A stretch of 64,000 bases of DNA from Sulfolobus acidocaldarius SUSAZ (GTDB lineage: Archaea; Thermoproteota; Thermoprotei_A; Sulfolobales; Sulfolobaceae): NCBI GenBank assembly GCA_000508305.1, contig CP006977.1, forward strand, positions 1,582,621-1,646,620. The letters run 5' to 3'. Positions within the stretch are counted from its first letter, which is position 1, and every line of letters begins with the position of its first letter. The position numbers and the translations under genes were made by a program. This document shows positions 55,978-64,000 of this stretch, in pieces. The notes under the pieces were generated by a model. That model had not been told where the DNA came from. It worked only from the letters and a program-made list of their open reading frames with translations, and did no database searches.

Positions 55978-56598
55978 TCACACCTTCAAGTGCTTAAAGT
56001 TAGTCAGTCTCAATTTCTCCACAATATCCTCTAAAGCTCTCTCCTTAAGCTCCTTCACCCTCTCCTCATCAAACCCACCATCTTTTCCTAAACATATCTT
56101 GTCGAACAGATAGCTGTCCCTCATACTTCCCAGTTCCTGCGATATGTCCTTCAGCACATCTGAGCTCAGGTCAAGGCTCTCCACTAGGAACCTCACTTCC
56201 CTCACTATCTTCCTAATAGAGTGAAACTCCACCTCCTCCCTTAACCTCCTGTAGTCGTTATAAATCCTCTCCACAACTAAAAGTCTGCTCCCGTAAAGTC
56301 TTGGGAGCAGGTACTTCCTCATGATTTGAAACATACTCACAGTCTCCCTAGCTAGTTCATCTCTGCTATTACTCCTGACACAGGCTAAGATGTCCATGTC
56401 CCTTATCTTCCCAAGCCTTTTCATCAACCTACTTGCCTTTAACACGCATTCAGGGTTGTTGTGTAACTTATATGTTGTTCTGGCTATTATCAAGTACTTT
56501 CTGAGCTCTACCCTAGCGTCGTGTATATCCTCCTGAGATATACCTGTTATAAGGAGGAACTTAATAAGGTGAGCGTTGGCATACCTTTCAGGTGTCAA
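55978..56598 (-). CDS. CHAD-domain protein (polyphosphate-binding)
   Basis: 206 residues. DIHDARVELRKYLIIARTTY and MKRLGKIRDMDILACVRS are the conserved His/Arg-rich blocks of the CHAD domain, whose basic helical bundle binds polyphosphate. Last gene of the five-gene operon; overlaps the upstream kinase-like gene by 11 nt. In other organisms CHAD proteins localise to polyP granules. Many basic residues line the helices, which fits polyP binding. Confidence 0.8.
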   Translation of the reverse strand: MTPERYANAHLIKFLLITGISQEDIHDARVELRKYLIIARTTYKLHNNPECVLKASRLMKRLGKIRDMDILACVRSNSRDELARETVSMFQIMRKYLLPRLYGSRLLVVERIYNDYRRLREEVEFHSIRKIVREVRFLVESLDLSSDVLKDISQELGSMRDSYLFDKICLGKDGGFDEERVKELKERALEDIVEKLRLTNFKHLKV

Positions 56599-57220
56599 TT
56601 TTTAGCTCCTCCCTCACTAACCTCTCTATCTCTCTATTCACTTCGTTCACGTTGTTTTTAGTAACTAGGACATTTGGGGAAATCGACTTCAAGCGACTCT
56701 GAAACTCCTTCACATACTTCCTGTACGCCAAAAAGGTGTCTTCTTTCACGTTCAGGTCAACGCTCTCACTCAGCGGGTCAAGAAACCCCTTCCTCTTTAT
56801 CATCCTCCTCATTATCTCTGTGGGGGGCGATATCAATGAAATTGAGAGGGATGCCTTAGGCAGTACTGAGAGTACTCCCTCGACCCACTCCCTCTCCAGT
56901 CTCCTGGTCAGAGCCCAAGCCTCCAGTGTCAGGACATAACCATCAGCTATAACAATAAAACCTGAGTCCAGTGAGGGCTTCACTAAATTCTCAGTCTGGT
57001 CTGCTAGGTCAGTTACATAGGCTAAGAACAGTGTCCTTCTCTGGAAGACAATGTCCCTCTTAACACTTGCAATAGCGTCTGCCATCAGCTTTGACGACTG
57101 TATACCTATGGTTGCCACCACATATCCCCTGTCCTCTAGGTAGTCCCTTAAGCTCTGGACGTGAGTGGTCTTACCTGAACTCATTATACCCTCTATGGCT
57201 ATAATCCTTCCCTTCTCCAT
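56588..57220 (-). CDS. Thymidylate-kinase-like P-loop protein (second copy)
   Basis: 210 residues. Walker [13 protein letters not shown], a [19 protein letters not shown] motif where thymidylate kinases have DRY, and a basic lid region ([17 protein letters not shown]). DGY in place of DRY and no TREPGGT motif argue against ordinary dTMP kinase. Overlaps the first kinase-like gene by 22 nt and CHAD by 11 nt. With Ppx and CHAD beside it, a polyphosphate or nucleotide-phosphate transfer role is likely; which one cannot be told here. Confidence 0.7.
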   Translation of the reverse strand: MEKGRIIAIEGIMSSGKTTHVQSLRDYLEDRGYVVATIGIQSSKLMADAIASVKRDIVFQRRTLFLAYVTDLADQTENLVKPSLDSGFIVIADGYVLTLEAWALTRRLEREWVEGVLSVLPKASLSISLISPPTEIMRRMIKRKGFLDPLSESVDLNVKEDTFLAYRKYVKEFQSRLKSISPNVLVTKNNVNEVNREIERLVREELKIDT

Positions 57221-57840
57221 AACTCCATCACCTTCCCCCTAATCTCACTCTGTACTTGTCTCGGATCCTTTGTGCCGTCAACTACAACAAAGTTGTTCTC
57301 CTCAGCTATCCTGTCGTAGACCTCTATGATAGACGACTGGTACTTTATGAAACCCTCCTCAGGGGTGAGGTTAGGGAATACATCAGCCCCAGCCTCTGTT
57401 GGCTTGATCTGTCTCCTTGAGCTCTTCAACCTCTTCAGTGCTACCTCAGACGGAACCCTTATGTAAAAAGTGATGTCCGGCTTAACAGCAAAGGAGTAGA
57501 GCTTCTTAACCCACTCAATGTCAACCCCCCTCACACTGTCCCTTGCATAGGCAGTGTATATGTACCTGTCGGCTATTACAATGAACCCACACTTTAACAT
57601 GGGTAAAATGTACTTCTCATACCTGTCGGCAAAGTCAGTTGCGTGGATCAGGCTAAAGGTCAGTGGGGTCAATAGGTTCTTCTTCTTAGCCTCCTTTATG
57701 ATGTCGTGTATCCACTCAGATGAGTTCCACTCTGTTATGAAAGTGTACCTCCTCTTTGACAACCAGCTCTTGAGCAGAGAAGCCTGACTTGACTTACCCG
57801 AACCGTCTATCCCCTCAAAGGCTATGAGAATCCCCTTCAT
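57199..57840 (-). CDS. Thymidylate-kinase-like P-loop protein (first copy)
   Basis: 213 residues. Walker [18 protein letters not shown] motif [16 protein letters not shown], and lid [16 protein letters not shown] with several basic residues. The usual dTMP-binding TREPGGT is replaced by TEWNSSEW, so it may not use dTMP. It starts within an ATGA overlap with the ppx end (57837-57840). Two unlike TMK-type kinases between exopolyphosphatase and CHAD genes suggest a polyphosphate kinase; I recall crenarchaeal work proposing such a kinase here but cannot verify it. Confidence 0.7.
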   Translation of the reverse strand: MKGILIAFEGIDGSGKSSQASLLKSWLSKRRYTFITEWNSSEWIHDIIKEAKKKNLLTPLTFSLIHATDFADRYEKYILPMLKCGFIVIADRYIYTAYARDSVRGVDIEWVKKLYSFAVKPDITFYIRVPSEVALKRLKSSRRQIKPTEAGADVFPNLTPEEGFIKYQSSIIEVYDRIAEENNFVVVDGTKDPRQVQSEIRGKVMELWRREGL

Positions 57841-59072
57841 AGCACACCAGCCACTGACGACTCTACTACCCTCCTTATCTCCTTCCCCTTCTTCAGGACT
57901 TCAGACTTGTTTGTGACACTCTTCAGTGAGCCTAAACTCTTTTTCTTCAACTCCCCAGTAGAGGCTTTACACAAGAGGGACACCATGACCATTTCACTTG
58001 CCGTAAACCCAGGTACCACAGCGTATTTGGTGAATTTGTGGCACATTTCATATGGATCTAAAAACCCTGTCATCCTCATTATACCTGATATATATGACGC
58101 CACCTTCATATACTGGTCAGAGAAGTAGTTGTATAACTCCCAGGGCGGATCCACATTAAACCAGTAAGCTATTGACTCTAACCACCTCTCCCTGGGGTTG
58201 TCAAAGACTCTCTCCATCAGGACACCTTCTCTCAGACCAAAGGATGAGATCATGATCGTTGGACTGTCTAACGCGTTCCCTAACTCCTCAATAACAACTG
58301 AGGCTGTGTGTACTGTGTATGACCTCTCTTTACTTATCCCAGGTAAGTTCTCCCTCTCCTCTGGGTCAAGGTTCATTAACACCTTAGAGTACTTACCTAT
58401 CTGTTTTGTCTTTATTACATAACCGTGGATTGACTTAAGTGGAAAGGCTGATACTCTGGCGTCCATTTTCGCTATTGCCCTTATATTCCCCCCTGAGCCG
58501 ACCAGTACTCCCTTTATGGGTTTTAACACTGAGAGCTCACTCCTTATCCTCTTTCTAAGCTCACTCTCGTCCTTCAGCTCTCTAGCTAATTTCAGTGCCC
58601 CAAGGTCAAAGTGGTAAACCTCCTTCACCTGCCTAGAGTCAAAGTAGACCACTTCAAGTGACCCTCCTCCAAGGTCAAACATTGCCCCTGAGTCCACAGG
58701 GAGAGTATTCAGCACACCTACGGCAGACATCTCCCCCTCTTCTTCCCCTGTGAGGACTCTCATCTTAACCCCAATAATCTCTGACAGTAGTTCAGCAACC
58801 TGGTTGCCGTTGGATGCATACCTGAAAGCACTTGTCCCAACTAGTTTCACGTCCCTTATACCCATCTTGTTAAGTATTGCCCTAAATGACTTGAAGACTT
58901 TCTCAGCTTCGTTTACCCTGTCAGGAGAAATGGGGGAGCCCTCCTTTACCCCCTCTCCCAGCCTCAAGAACAACTTCTGGGAGCCTAAAATCCTGAAAGT
59001 CTGGTTTGGGAAAAGGTCGTAAATACACAATCTTGTGGAGTTATAACCTGTGTCTATTACCGCATATCGCAT
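57837..59072 (-). CDS. ppx: Exopolyphosphatase (Ppx/GppA family)
   Basis: 411 residues. [33 protein letters not shown] with the catalytic Glu, and [15 protein letters not shown] (phosphate loop) are the ASKHA/Ppx motifs; [11 protein letters not shown] is the later glycine block. The C-terminal ~110 residues are a helical domain ([20 protein letters not shown]) in place of the long HD domain of bacterial Ppx. Splits Pi from the ends of polyphosphate. Starts one base after the sixA stop. Confidence 0.85.
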   Translation of the reverse strand: MRYAVIDTGYNSTRLCIYDLFPNQTFRILGSQKLFLRLGEGVKEGSPISPDRVNEAEKVFKSFRAILNKMGIRDVKLVGTSAFRYASNGNQVAELLSEIIGVKMRVLTGEEEGEMSAVGVLNTLPVDSGAMFDLGGGSLEVVYFDSRQVKEVYHFDLGALKLARELKDESELRKRIRSELSVLKPIKGVLVGSGGNIRAIAKMDARVSAFPLKSIHGYVIKTKQIGKYSKVLMNLDPEERENLPGISKERSYTVHTASVVIEELGNALDSPTIMISSFGLREGVLMERVFDNPRERWLESIAYWFNVDPPWELYNYFSDQYMKVASYISGIMRMTGFLDPYEMCHKFTKYAVVPGFTASEMVMVSLLCKASTGELKKKSLGSLKSVTNKSEVLKKGKEIRRVVESSVAGVL

Positions 59073-59549
59073 TCACATCAACTTCATTACCTTCTGGTTA
59101 AGTAGTAACTTCAACTGCCCTTTACCCTCCTTGGAGTCATACTCCACAACGGCAAGGGCACCCTTCTTCATCTCCACATTACCCCCACATAGGCTCTTTA
59201 TCAAGTGGGAGAGAAAAGGCTCATGCCCCACAATGAGGATACTTATGTTGTCCAGGTCTTTGAGTCTGTTTATGAACTCAATCGGGTCCCTGTCAGGGTT
59301 GAGCTCATTAAGGGTCTCTATCTTGCCCTGGTCCTCACCCAACTCGTCTAATATGACTTCAGCACTCTGATAAGCCCTCATTAACGTACTGGTCAGATAC
59401 CTGTCGATTGTGTAGTCCATCTGGTCAAGTAATGACGCGACTCTCTTCATCTGCTTTATACCTTTCTTTATGAGTTTCCTGTCCTTGTCATCAGTACCGT
59501 CCACCTGGGGCTCAGCCTCCCCGTGTCTAACTATGATTAAATTTATCAT
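59073..59549 (-). CDS. sixA: SixA-type histidine phosphatase
   Basis: 158 residues. LIIVRHGEAEPQVDGTDDKD is the RHG catalytic motif of the histidine phosphatase superfamily; STLMRAYQSAEVILDELG and IVGHEPFLSHLIKSLCGGNV hold the second Arg and the catalytic His. SixA removes phosphate from phosphohistidine. First gene of the operon leading to Ppx, two kinase-like proteins and CHAD, so it may act on a phosphorylated intermediate or on polyP-related modification. Promoter in the AT-rich sequence near 59560-59580. Confidence 0.8.
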   Translation of the reverse strand: MINLIIVRHGEAEPQVDGTDDKDRKLIKKGIKQMKRVASLLDQMDYTIDRYLTSTLMRAYQSAEVILDELGEDQGKIETLNELNPDRDPIEFINRLKDLDNISILIVGHEPFLSHLIKSLCGGNVEMKKGALAVVEYDSKEGKGQLKLLLNQKVMKLM

Positions 59550-59705
59550 AATGTATAATAGTTCTCTAAAGTAATAAGCTTTTTCAACTTATACTATAGA
59601 GGGCTATGTATTTGCCTAAACCTCTCTAATTCCCTGACTTTGTCCAACTTACACAGTAGAGGGGTGTCATGAAGAATTTAATATCCCCTCACACTAGAGT
59701 ATAGT

Positions 59706-60863
59706 GTGATCCTTACCTCAGACCACGCCACCTATCACTCCTTACCCTCCCTCCCCCTGAGGCTCATACCTGACTTCTTCCCCGGGAGTAAATACCCTCC
59801 TTATGGCTTGAGAAAAATAGAGAGTTTAGTCAACGGTGTTGTCGTCCCACCTCACAGGATAGAGAGATACTTGAGGACAGACAGAGTGTTGGGAATTTAC
59901 GTTAATGACCCCTTAAACCAGACTGAAGTCTCTGCAAAGCTCTCTGAGATATTTGGAGGAGACCCACCCTACGTGTTCCACACATTCCAGGAACTGTCGA
60001 GGAAAGTCTCCGAGTTAAAGGAGAAGTATGACTTCAAGGTAATAGTAGGTGGTCCTGGTTCATGGGAATTTTCACTTAACACTCCAGAGTGGGTTGATAC
60101 TGTGCTAATGGGGGAGGCGGAGGAGACACTACCTAAACTGCTTAAAGAGGGTAGTGGTCCTCTACCTAAAGTAGTGTATGGGGAGAGGGCAAAAAATTTC
60201 ATAGCCATCAGGAGACCCTCTTCGAATGCAGAAGTAGAGGTCAAGAGGAAGGACAGGAAGATACCCCTAGAGGTGGTTAAGGCAGAACTAGAGGTCCAGT
60301 CGAGGTATCACAACTACCTTAACCTGATATCGGATGACCTGCTCTCTTATGGCACAGAGGACGAAGTCTTAGGTCTCCTTAGGTTAGCCTCTAGTTACGG
60401 TAATAAAAAGGTTGTATTTTCTCAAATAAGCGCTGAGTCGTCATACCGCTTCCAACTGAACAAGATCAGGGAAGTCCTCAGGCTAAACCAGGATAACTGG
60501 AGGTCCCCTCTCTTGGTCAATCGACCAAACTCCTGTGTTTTAGGTGAGATAGACACTGGGGTGCTCAAGGAATTGAACAAGAACTTCATTTACCCCATGA
60601 TGTATGTACCTGAAGAGAGGGTTGGGGACTTCATGGACTATAAAGTCCTTTTAATCCCATTACCTCAGACCGAGAAGTTTTACGATGTTTTATATAAGTG
60701 CTGGGTTCACGATAAGGGGGTTTTGAGGATGAGGTTTAGCAGGGTTATCGACTACGTGTTGGACAAGAACAGGGAGACTAGGGGTGAGTACTTGAAGAGG
60801 TTGAAGATTAGAGGTGTCCATGTCTTCAACCTGGTCTTACTTCTCCTTAGGTCATATAAGTAA
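59706..60863 (+). CDS. B12-binding-domain protein without a radical-SAM cluster
   Basis: 385 residues. The first ~150 residues resemble the cobalamin-binding domain found before radical SAM domains (KVIVGGPGSWEFSLNTPEWV, DTVLMGEAEETLPKLLKEG). Where a radical SAM CxxxCxxC motif should follow there is IPLEVVKAELEVQSRYHNYL with no Cys; only two isolated Cys occur later (NSCVLGE, YKCWVHD). So it looks like a derivative that lost the 4Fe-4S cluster yet kept the rest of the barrel (DDLLSYGTEDEVLGLLRLAS). Function unknown. Divergent from the polyphosphate operon. Confidence 0.6.
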   Translation: MILTSDHATYHSLPSLPLRLIPDFFPGSKYPPYGLRKIESLVNGVVVPPHRIERYLRTDRVLGIYVNDPLNQTEVSAKLSEIFGGDPPYVFHTFQELSRKVSELKEKYDFKVIVGGPGSWEFSLNTPEWVDTVLMGEAEETLPKLLKEGSGPLPKVVYGERAKNFIAIRRPSSNAEVEVKRKDRKIPLEVVKAELEVQSRYHNYLNLISDDLLSYGTEDEVLGLLRLASSYGNKKVVFSQISAESSYRFQLNKIREVLRLNQDNWRSPLLVNRPNSCVLGEIDTGVLKELNKNFIYPMMYVPEERVGDFMDYKVLLIPLPQTEKFYDVLYKCWVHDKGVLRMRFSRVIDYVLDKNRETRGEYLKRLKIRGVHVFNLVLLLLRSYK

Positions 60864-61108
60864 TAATCATCTGGTAATAATCATCTTGTAAAATCGTACC
60901 CTCAAATCGCACCTAAAACTTGTTTTTAGAATATAAAACGTGAAAAAAGAACCATATATTCATAAAAAAGAAGTTTGTTTCAAGATAAATATCAATCAAT
61001 TCATATTTATATCATGTTAATTTTCCGCTTAATTCTGTCCAGTAGTACGAAAATTATACTTTTCAGAGACAGAATGCGAAATCAATAACTGAAATCTCAA
61101 ACTTTCCG

Positions 61109-61857
61109 GTGTGTGGACAACAATTTCATCCACTTCAATAAAATTCAATTTTATTCAAACTAACACTTATAGATTTCGAGTAAACTGTATTGTAAATTAT
61201 GAAGAATATTTTAAACTTGTTATTGTGTTCCTTGTTGAGTTCCATGGTAAGTCCATGCTTGCTAGTCTATGCTTTAAGCTTCTGAAAACTAGTTCTACCA
61301 AAATCCTCTTGCCAAACGTTTCAACCTCATGCTTTATATTAAACCAGTTGAACGCGTTGTACGCTGATGCTTTATCATGTACAAAGATAACCTTATCCCT
61401 CCAATTCTCCAGATTAATACCATTTAATATAACATAAACATGAAAACCACTCCTAAGACTAAACATGAAGAATACAGCAAGACTCATAATGCCTAACAAC
61501 CCACAAGTAATAATACTCACCATTAACCCTCAAAACCCTAGTCTCGTCAACAAGAAAATGATCCCCATCCCTAACGTTAATCTTAAGCTCATAATTAAAG
61601 CAAGCTTGTGGAGATGGTAGAGTAAGGTGGTATGAGGTAATAAAGTCCTCCAACTTGACAAGTAAGAGGTTAAGGCTAACGCAACCTCCTCCAAGGAGTG
61701 AAATCTTGGCTTAACCTTAGAAAGAGATAATTTGGTGAGGAAATCAAACCTATTCACGTTATAACCCATTAATAACTCGTCCTCACCCTAAAAATACTTT
61801 TCCACAAAAAAAGAAAATTCAATTTATATCAAAATAACAAAATTCTTGTCCACACTC
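61109..61857. mobile_element. IS6-family insertion sequence, 749 bp, with 8-bp target duplication
   Basis: Left end GTGTGTGGACAA (61109-61120), right end TTGTCCACACTC (61846-61857): inverted repeats matching at 11 of 12 bases, with similarity continuing inwards (AATTT/AAATT). Flanked by the perfect direct repeat ACTTTCCG (61101-61108 and 61858-61865), the 8-bp target duplication typical of IS6. One transposase pseudogene fills it. The insertion lies between the B12-domain gene and the UbiD-like gene and disrupts no frame. Confidence 0.85.
61197..61769 (-). pseudogene. Broken IS6-type transposase
   Basis: Minus strand: frame 1 MGYNVNRFDFLTKLSLSKVK and SLEEVALALTSYL, then a shift near 61650 to the frame with DHFLVDETRVLRVNGEYYYL then WVV (the DDE first Asp, DET), then another shift near 61510 to SLRSGFHVYVILNGINLENW, VIFVHDKASAYNAFNWFNI (second Asp) and VELVFRSLKHRLASM (Glu). 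This is the DDE order of the Sulfolobus IS6 transposases (about 230 aa). Two frameshifts break it, although the ends of the element are intact. Confidence 0.8.
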
Positions 61858-61884
61858 ACTTTCCGCAGAGCACAGTTTCTGACT

Positions 61885-63303
61885 TCATTGAAAAATTTCA
61901 CTCCAGTTCTCCTTTATCTTCTGCACTAGGTCTTCACTCACCTTAATCTCTAGAGGAAAACTTTTGTTGAAAGGTTTAGTTGCATATATTATTGCCCTGG
62001 AAGAGACGTACTCTTTTACATTCTCTTTTCTCTCAGCCATTGGGTCCAGAGGTGTACTTGGTACATTCCTTACAACCTCGATTGAGTTAGCGGGATCAGT
62101 TCTGGTGCACAGAGCCCAAACCACCTGATTTAAGTCTGAGGGGTCTATGTCTTCATCCACCACTATAACATACCTCCCCCCGTAGGAAGTTAGCGGACTC
62201 GTAGCTAGTATATGCCCTAACATGGTCTGATGACCAGCAAACGCCTGTTTTATTGCCACAACCACCAGAGCCCTGGAGAATCCCACCTCGTGTGCCCAAA
62301 CTCCCTTTATATCCCTAATCCCAATTCTCTCCAACATATCCCAGATCATTGCAGATCTCATCGGACATCTGAAGTAAGAGTAATCATAGGGTGGAATACC
62401 TGGAGTAGTACCCAGGAGTATTGGGTCGTTCCTGTAATAAACCCTCTTTACCTCAATGACTGGGTTCTTCATCCTTCCCCCAGCGTAGTATCCCATGAAC
62501 TCTCCAAAAGGTCCCTCATCAGTTAACTCTCCCGTAATGTACCCCTCTATTGCAATCTCGCTCTCTGCAGGGATAGGTAATCCTGTATCTTCTCCTCTCA
62601 AGATCTCAACCCTCTTTCCCGATACAGCACCTGAGAAATTATATTCAGACACACTCTGGGGCACTTCCATTCCCGAGAAGATGAAGAGGTCAAGGGGTGG
62701 AGAGAAAGAGATGACTATGGGACACTTCTTTCCCTGTTTAAGATATTTCTCCATGTGTATCCTACCATGGTGAGGAGAGTCAATGAAAATGGCTACTCTA
62801 TTCTTATCCACTAACATGACTCTATAAGCCCCAACATTTACCCACTCTGACTCAGGGTCCTTTGTTATAACAGCATCAGCTGTGCCTATGTATCTTCCAC
62901 CGTCATGCTCATGCCATTTAGGGGAAGGGAATTTAAATAGGTCAACCTTTTCGCCAACGTCAACGTTCTCCAACAAGGGGGAGTCGCTCATCTCTCTCGG
63001 AGAGTAGTTCATGTACTCCTTTGATGCATAAGCCAGCCTCTCCCTCAACTTCTTGACCAGGTCTATATCACTATTGGCTGAAAGATTCAGGGCTAAGCTC
63101 ACCCTCCTGTAGTCCAGTAATGCACCTGTGAGAACCCTGTAACCCTTAGGGTAGTCCTTAATTTCGTCAAAGAGTAGGGTGAATTTCCTCCTCTTAGCGT
63201 TTAAGTCAGTAATGGCTCCTATCTCTAAGTCCCAACTTGCACCTTTCACCTCTCTGAGGAGACCTAGTTCCCTCACTTTCTCAATAAAATCTCGTATATT
63301 CAT
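61885..63303 (-). CDS. UbiD-family decarboxylase
   Basis: 472 residues from ATG 63303; the frame extends to 63465, but members start near MNIRDFIEKVRELGLLREVK, and TATA-like TATATATAG lies just before this ATG. AVITKDPESEWVNVGAYRVM, FGEFMGYYAGGRMKNPVIEV, PAESEIAIEGYITGELTDEG and VVDEDIDPSDLNQVVWALCT are UbiD blocks; the E-x-x-R-E-type catalytic cluster lies around EGPFGEFMGYY. UbiD enzymes decarboxylate or carboxylate aromatic or alpha,beta-unsaturated acids using prenylated FMN. No UbiX is seen in the window. Substrate unknown. Confidence 0.8.
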   Translation of the reverse strand: MNIRDFIEKVRELGLLREVKGASWDLEIGAITDLNAKRRKFTLLFDEIKDYPKGYRVLTGALLDYRRVSLALNLSANSDIDLVKKLRERLAYASKEYMNYSPREMSDSPLLENVDVGEKVDLFKFPSPKWHEHDGGRYIGTADAVITKDPESEWVNVGAYRVMLVDKNRVAIFIDSPHHGRIHMEKYLKQGKKCPIVISFSPPLDLFIFSGMEVPQSVSEYNFSGAVSGKRVEILRGEDTGLPIPAESEIAIEGYITGELTDEGPFGEFMGYYAGGRMKNPVIEVKRVYYRNDPILLGTTPGIPPYDYSYFRCPMRSAMIWDMLERIGIRDIKGVWAHEVGFSRALVVVAIKQAFAGHQTMLGHILATSPLTSYGGRYVIVVDEDIDPSDLNQVVWALCTRTDPANSIEVVRNVPSTPLDPMAERKENVKEYVSSRAIIYATKPFNKSFPLEIKVSEDLVQKIKENWSEIFQ

Positions 63304-63663
63304 TGTGTATATATAGTGTGACTTTGAATTTTTAAACAATAGCGTGCCCTTAGTATGATCCATAGCTGAAATGGAGTGGGGAAGTTCTGGTAAAGCTTTA
63401 CGTTTAGTTACTCTTACGTGGACAAAATACCTTAAGACTACTGTAAGTACAATAGGCTTTAGCAAGGAACAAGGAGCCTTTTACTTTACCTTTTGAGGTA
63501 GTCTCTCACCAGCTTTATCTTAAGAGAGCGGTTATTGAAAGAAAGTAGGTGAGAGACATCCCTTATCCTGTTGTGCACGTCGAGATACATGTGGGAAATG
63601 ACGTTTAAATATCAGGTTTTTTAGTTAAATAATTTTTTAAATACTCTTTATACTTATTAAGTT
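63304..63663. promoter_or_regulatory. Intergenic region with a 10-bp inverted repeat
   Basis: GTCTCTCACC (63501-63510) and GGTGAGAGAC (63548-63557) are perfect complementary arms with a 37-nt loop. They lie about 110 bp upstream of the cyclase-family gene (ATG 63664) and 200 bp upstream of the UbiD-like start on the other strand. Could be a regulatory hairpin or part of an operator. TATA-like TTTAAATACTC precedes 63664 by about 25-30 bp. No other gene in this gap. Confidence 0.5.
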
Positions 63664-64000
63664 ATGATATATAACTTTGAAGAAGAGTTAAGGAGAGCTC
63701 CTAAGAACTGGGGAAGATGGGAGAAAGACGATGAGATCGGGACTCTCAATTTCGTCACAAGAGATCACATACTGAGATCATTGATGGCTGTGAGGACTGG
63801 GAAGACTTTCACTTTAGGCTTATGGATTAATAGAAAGGAGGGAGACCCAATCTGGATAGGTAGAAGACCCATAGTGCACTTGATGACAAAGGACGAAGGA
63901 ACCTATATTTCAGGAAAGGCTGAACCCAGACTAGGGGGAGGAAAGTCTGCATATGATATTGTCATTATGCACTTACAGGGTAGTACACAGGTTGACGCAT
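63664..64000 (+). CDS. Cyclase-family metal-dependent hydrolase (partial)
   Basis: Runs off the right edge after 112 codons. MIYNFEEELRRAPKNWGRWE, DDEIGTLNFVTRDHILRSLM and AVRTGKTFTLGLWINRK are the N-terminal pattern of the cyclase/kynurenine-formamidase-like family (WGxxDExGTLN). The metal-binding HxGTHxD motif would lie beyond the window. Members open lactams or formamides; the substrate cannot be inferred. The neighbouring UbiD-like decarboxylase hints at an aromatic-compound pathway, but that is speculative. Confidence 0.75.
   Translation, partial: MIYNFEEELRRAPKNWGRWEKDDEIGTLNFVTRDHILRSLMAVRTGKTFTLGLWINRKEGDPIWIGRRPIVHLMTKDEGTYISGKAEPRLGGGKSAYDIVIMHLQGSTQVDA

Noticed and set aside
61111-61437. 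Plus-strand 108-codon frame
   Set aside because: Antisense to the IS6 transposase remnant, whose DDE motifs are on the minus strand.

Overview
The window is an AT-rich (roughly 35-40% GC by eye) piece of a crenarchaeal chromosome of Sulfolobales type. The signs are TATA-box promoters close to start codons, VapBC pairs, an MMPL/RND exporter, a sulfur-relay cluster (TusA/DsrE/YeeE/DoxD) and a pentose-oxidation gene pair sharing an ARA-box promoter. Gene order and content (2-oxoglutarate semialdehyde dehydrogenase next to 2-keto-3-deoxyarabinonate dehydratase, and an exopolyphosphatase operon) fit Sulfolobus acidocaldarius or a close relative; this is from memory, not from a search.

Layout. 0-6 kb is gene-poor: a truncated csx1-like CARF gene ending in one CRISPR-type repeat, a broken ATPase, a coiled-coil/PD-(D/E)XK protein and a ferritin-like protein. 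6-13.7 kb is metabolic: a TPP-dependent pyruvate-oxidase-like enzyme with an NDH-2-like flavoprotein, the pentose pair, a proline iminopeptidase and an acetate-transporter-like (YaaH) protein followed by six 16-bp tandem repeats. 13.8-16.7 kb holds a multiply broken tnpB, omega-RNA-like elements and a frameshifted tauE. 16.8-29.2 kb holds the MMPL transporter, an amino-acid permease, VapBC-1, a tightly overlapping five-gene CoA-dependent catabolic operon whose thiolase-like protein lacks the usual catalytic Cys/His, then an MFS carrier and a Bat-type HTH regulator. 29.3-34.7 kb holds a PH-like protein, a Rieske protein, an ABC-exporter operon with a doubly frameshifted ATPase, and a DHA2 efflux pump with a MarR regulator.

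34.9-39.5 kb is a gene graveyard (Rieske oxygenase, IS6 fragment, tnpB 3' end, DUF4143-type ATPase, FkbM methyltransferase) around a second, intact VapBC. 39.5-46.6 kb is a sulfur-handling region: DoxD-like protein, membrane protein, beta-propeller, a DsrE-like pair, a TusA fusion protein, then the operon tusA-yeeE-membrane protein-dsrE. 46.9-55.6 kb has a nickel permease with a palindromic operator candidate, a glycosyltransferase, a TPR protein, an archaeal ATPase with a duplicated palindrome at its start, and PH-domain proteins. 56-59.5 kb is a polyphosphate operon (SixA, Ppx, two thymidylate-kinase-like P-loop proteins, CHAD). The right end has a cobalamin-domain protein lacking the radical-SAM cluster, a structurally complete IS6-family element with a perfect 8-bp target duplication but a broken transposase, a UbiD-family decarboxylase and the start of a cyclase-family hydrolase.

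The most unusual feature of the window as a whole is a scattered family of at least nine short elements ending in (variants of) GAGGAAGTCAG. They look like TnpB omega-RNA scaffolds, and most have no tnpB gene beside them.
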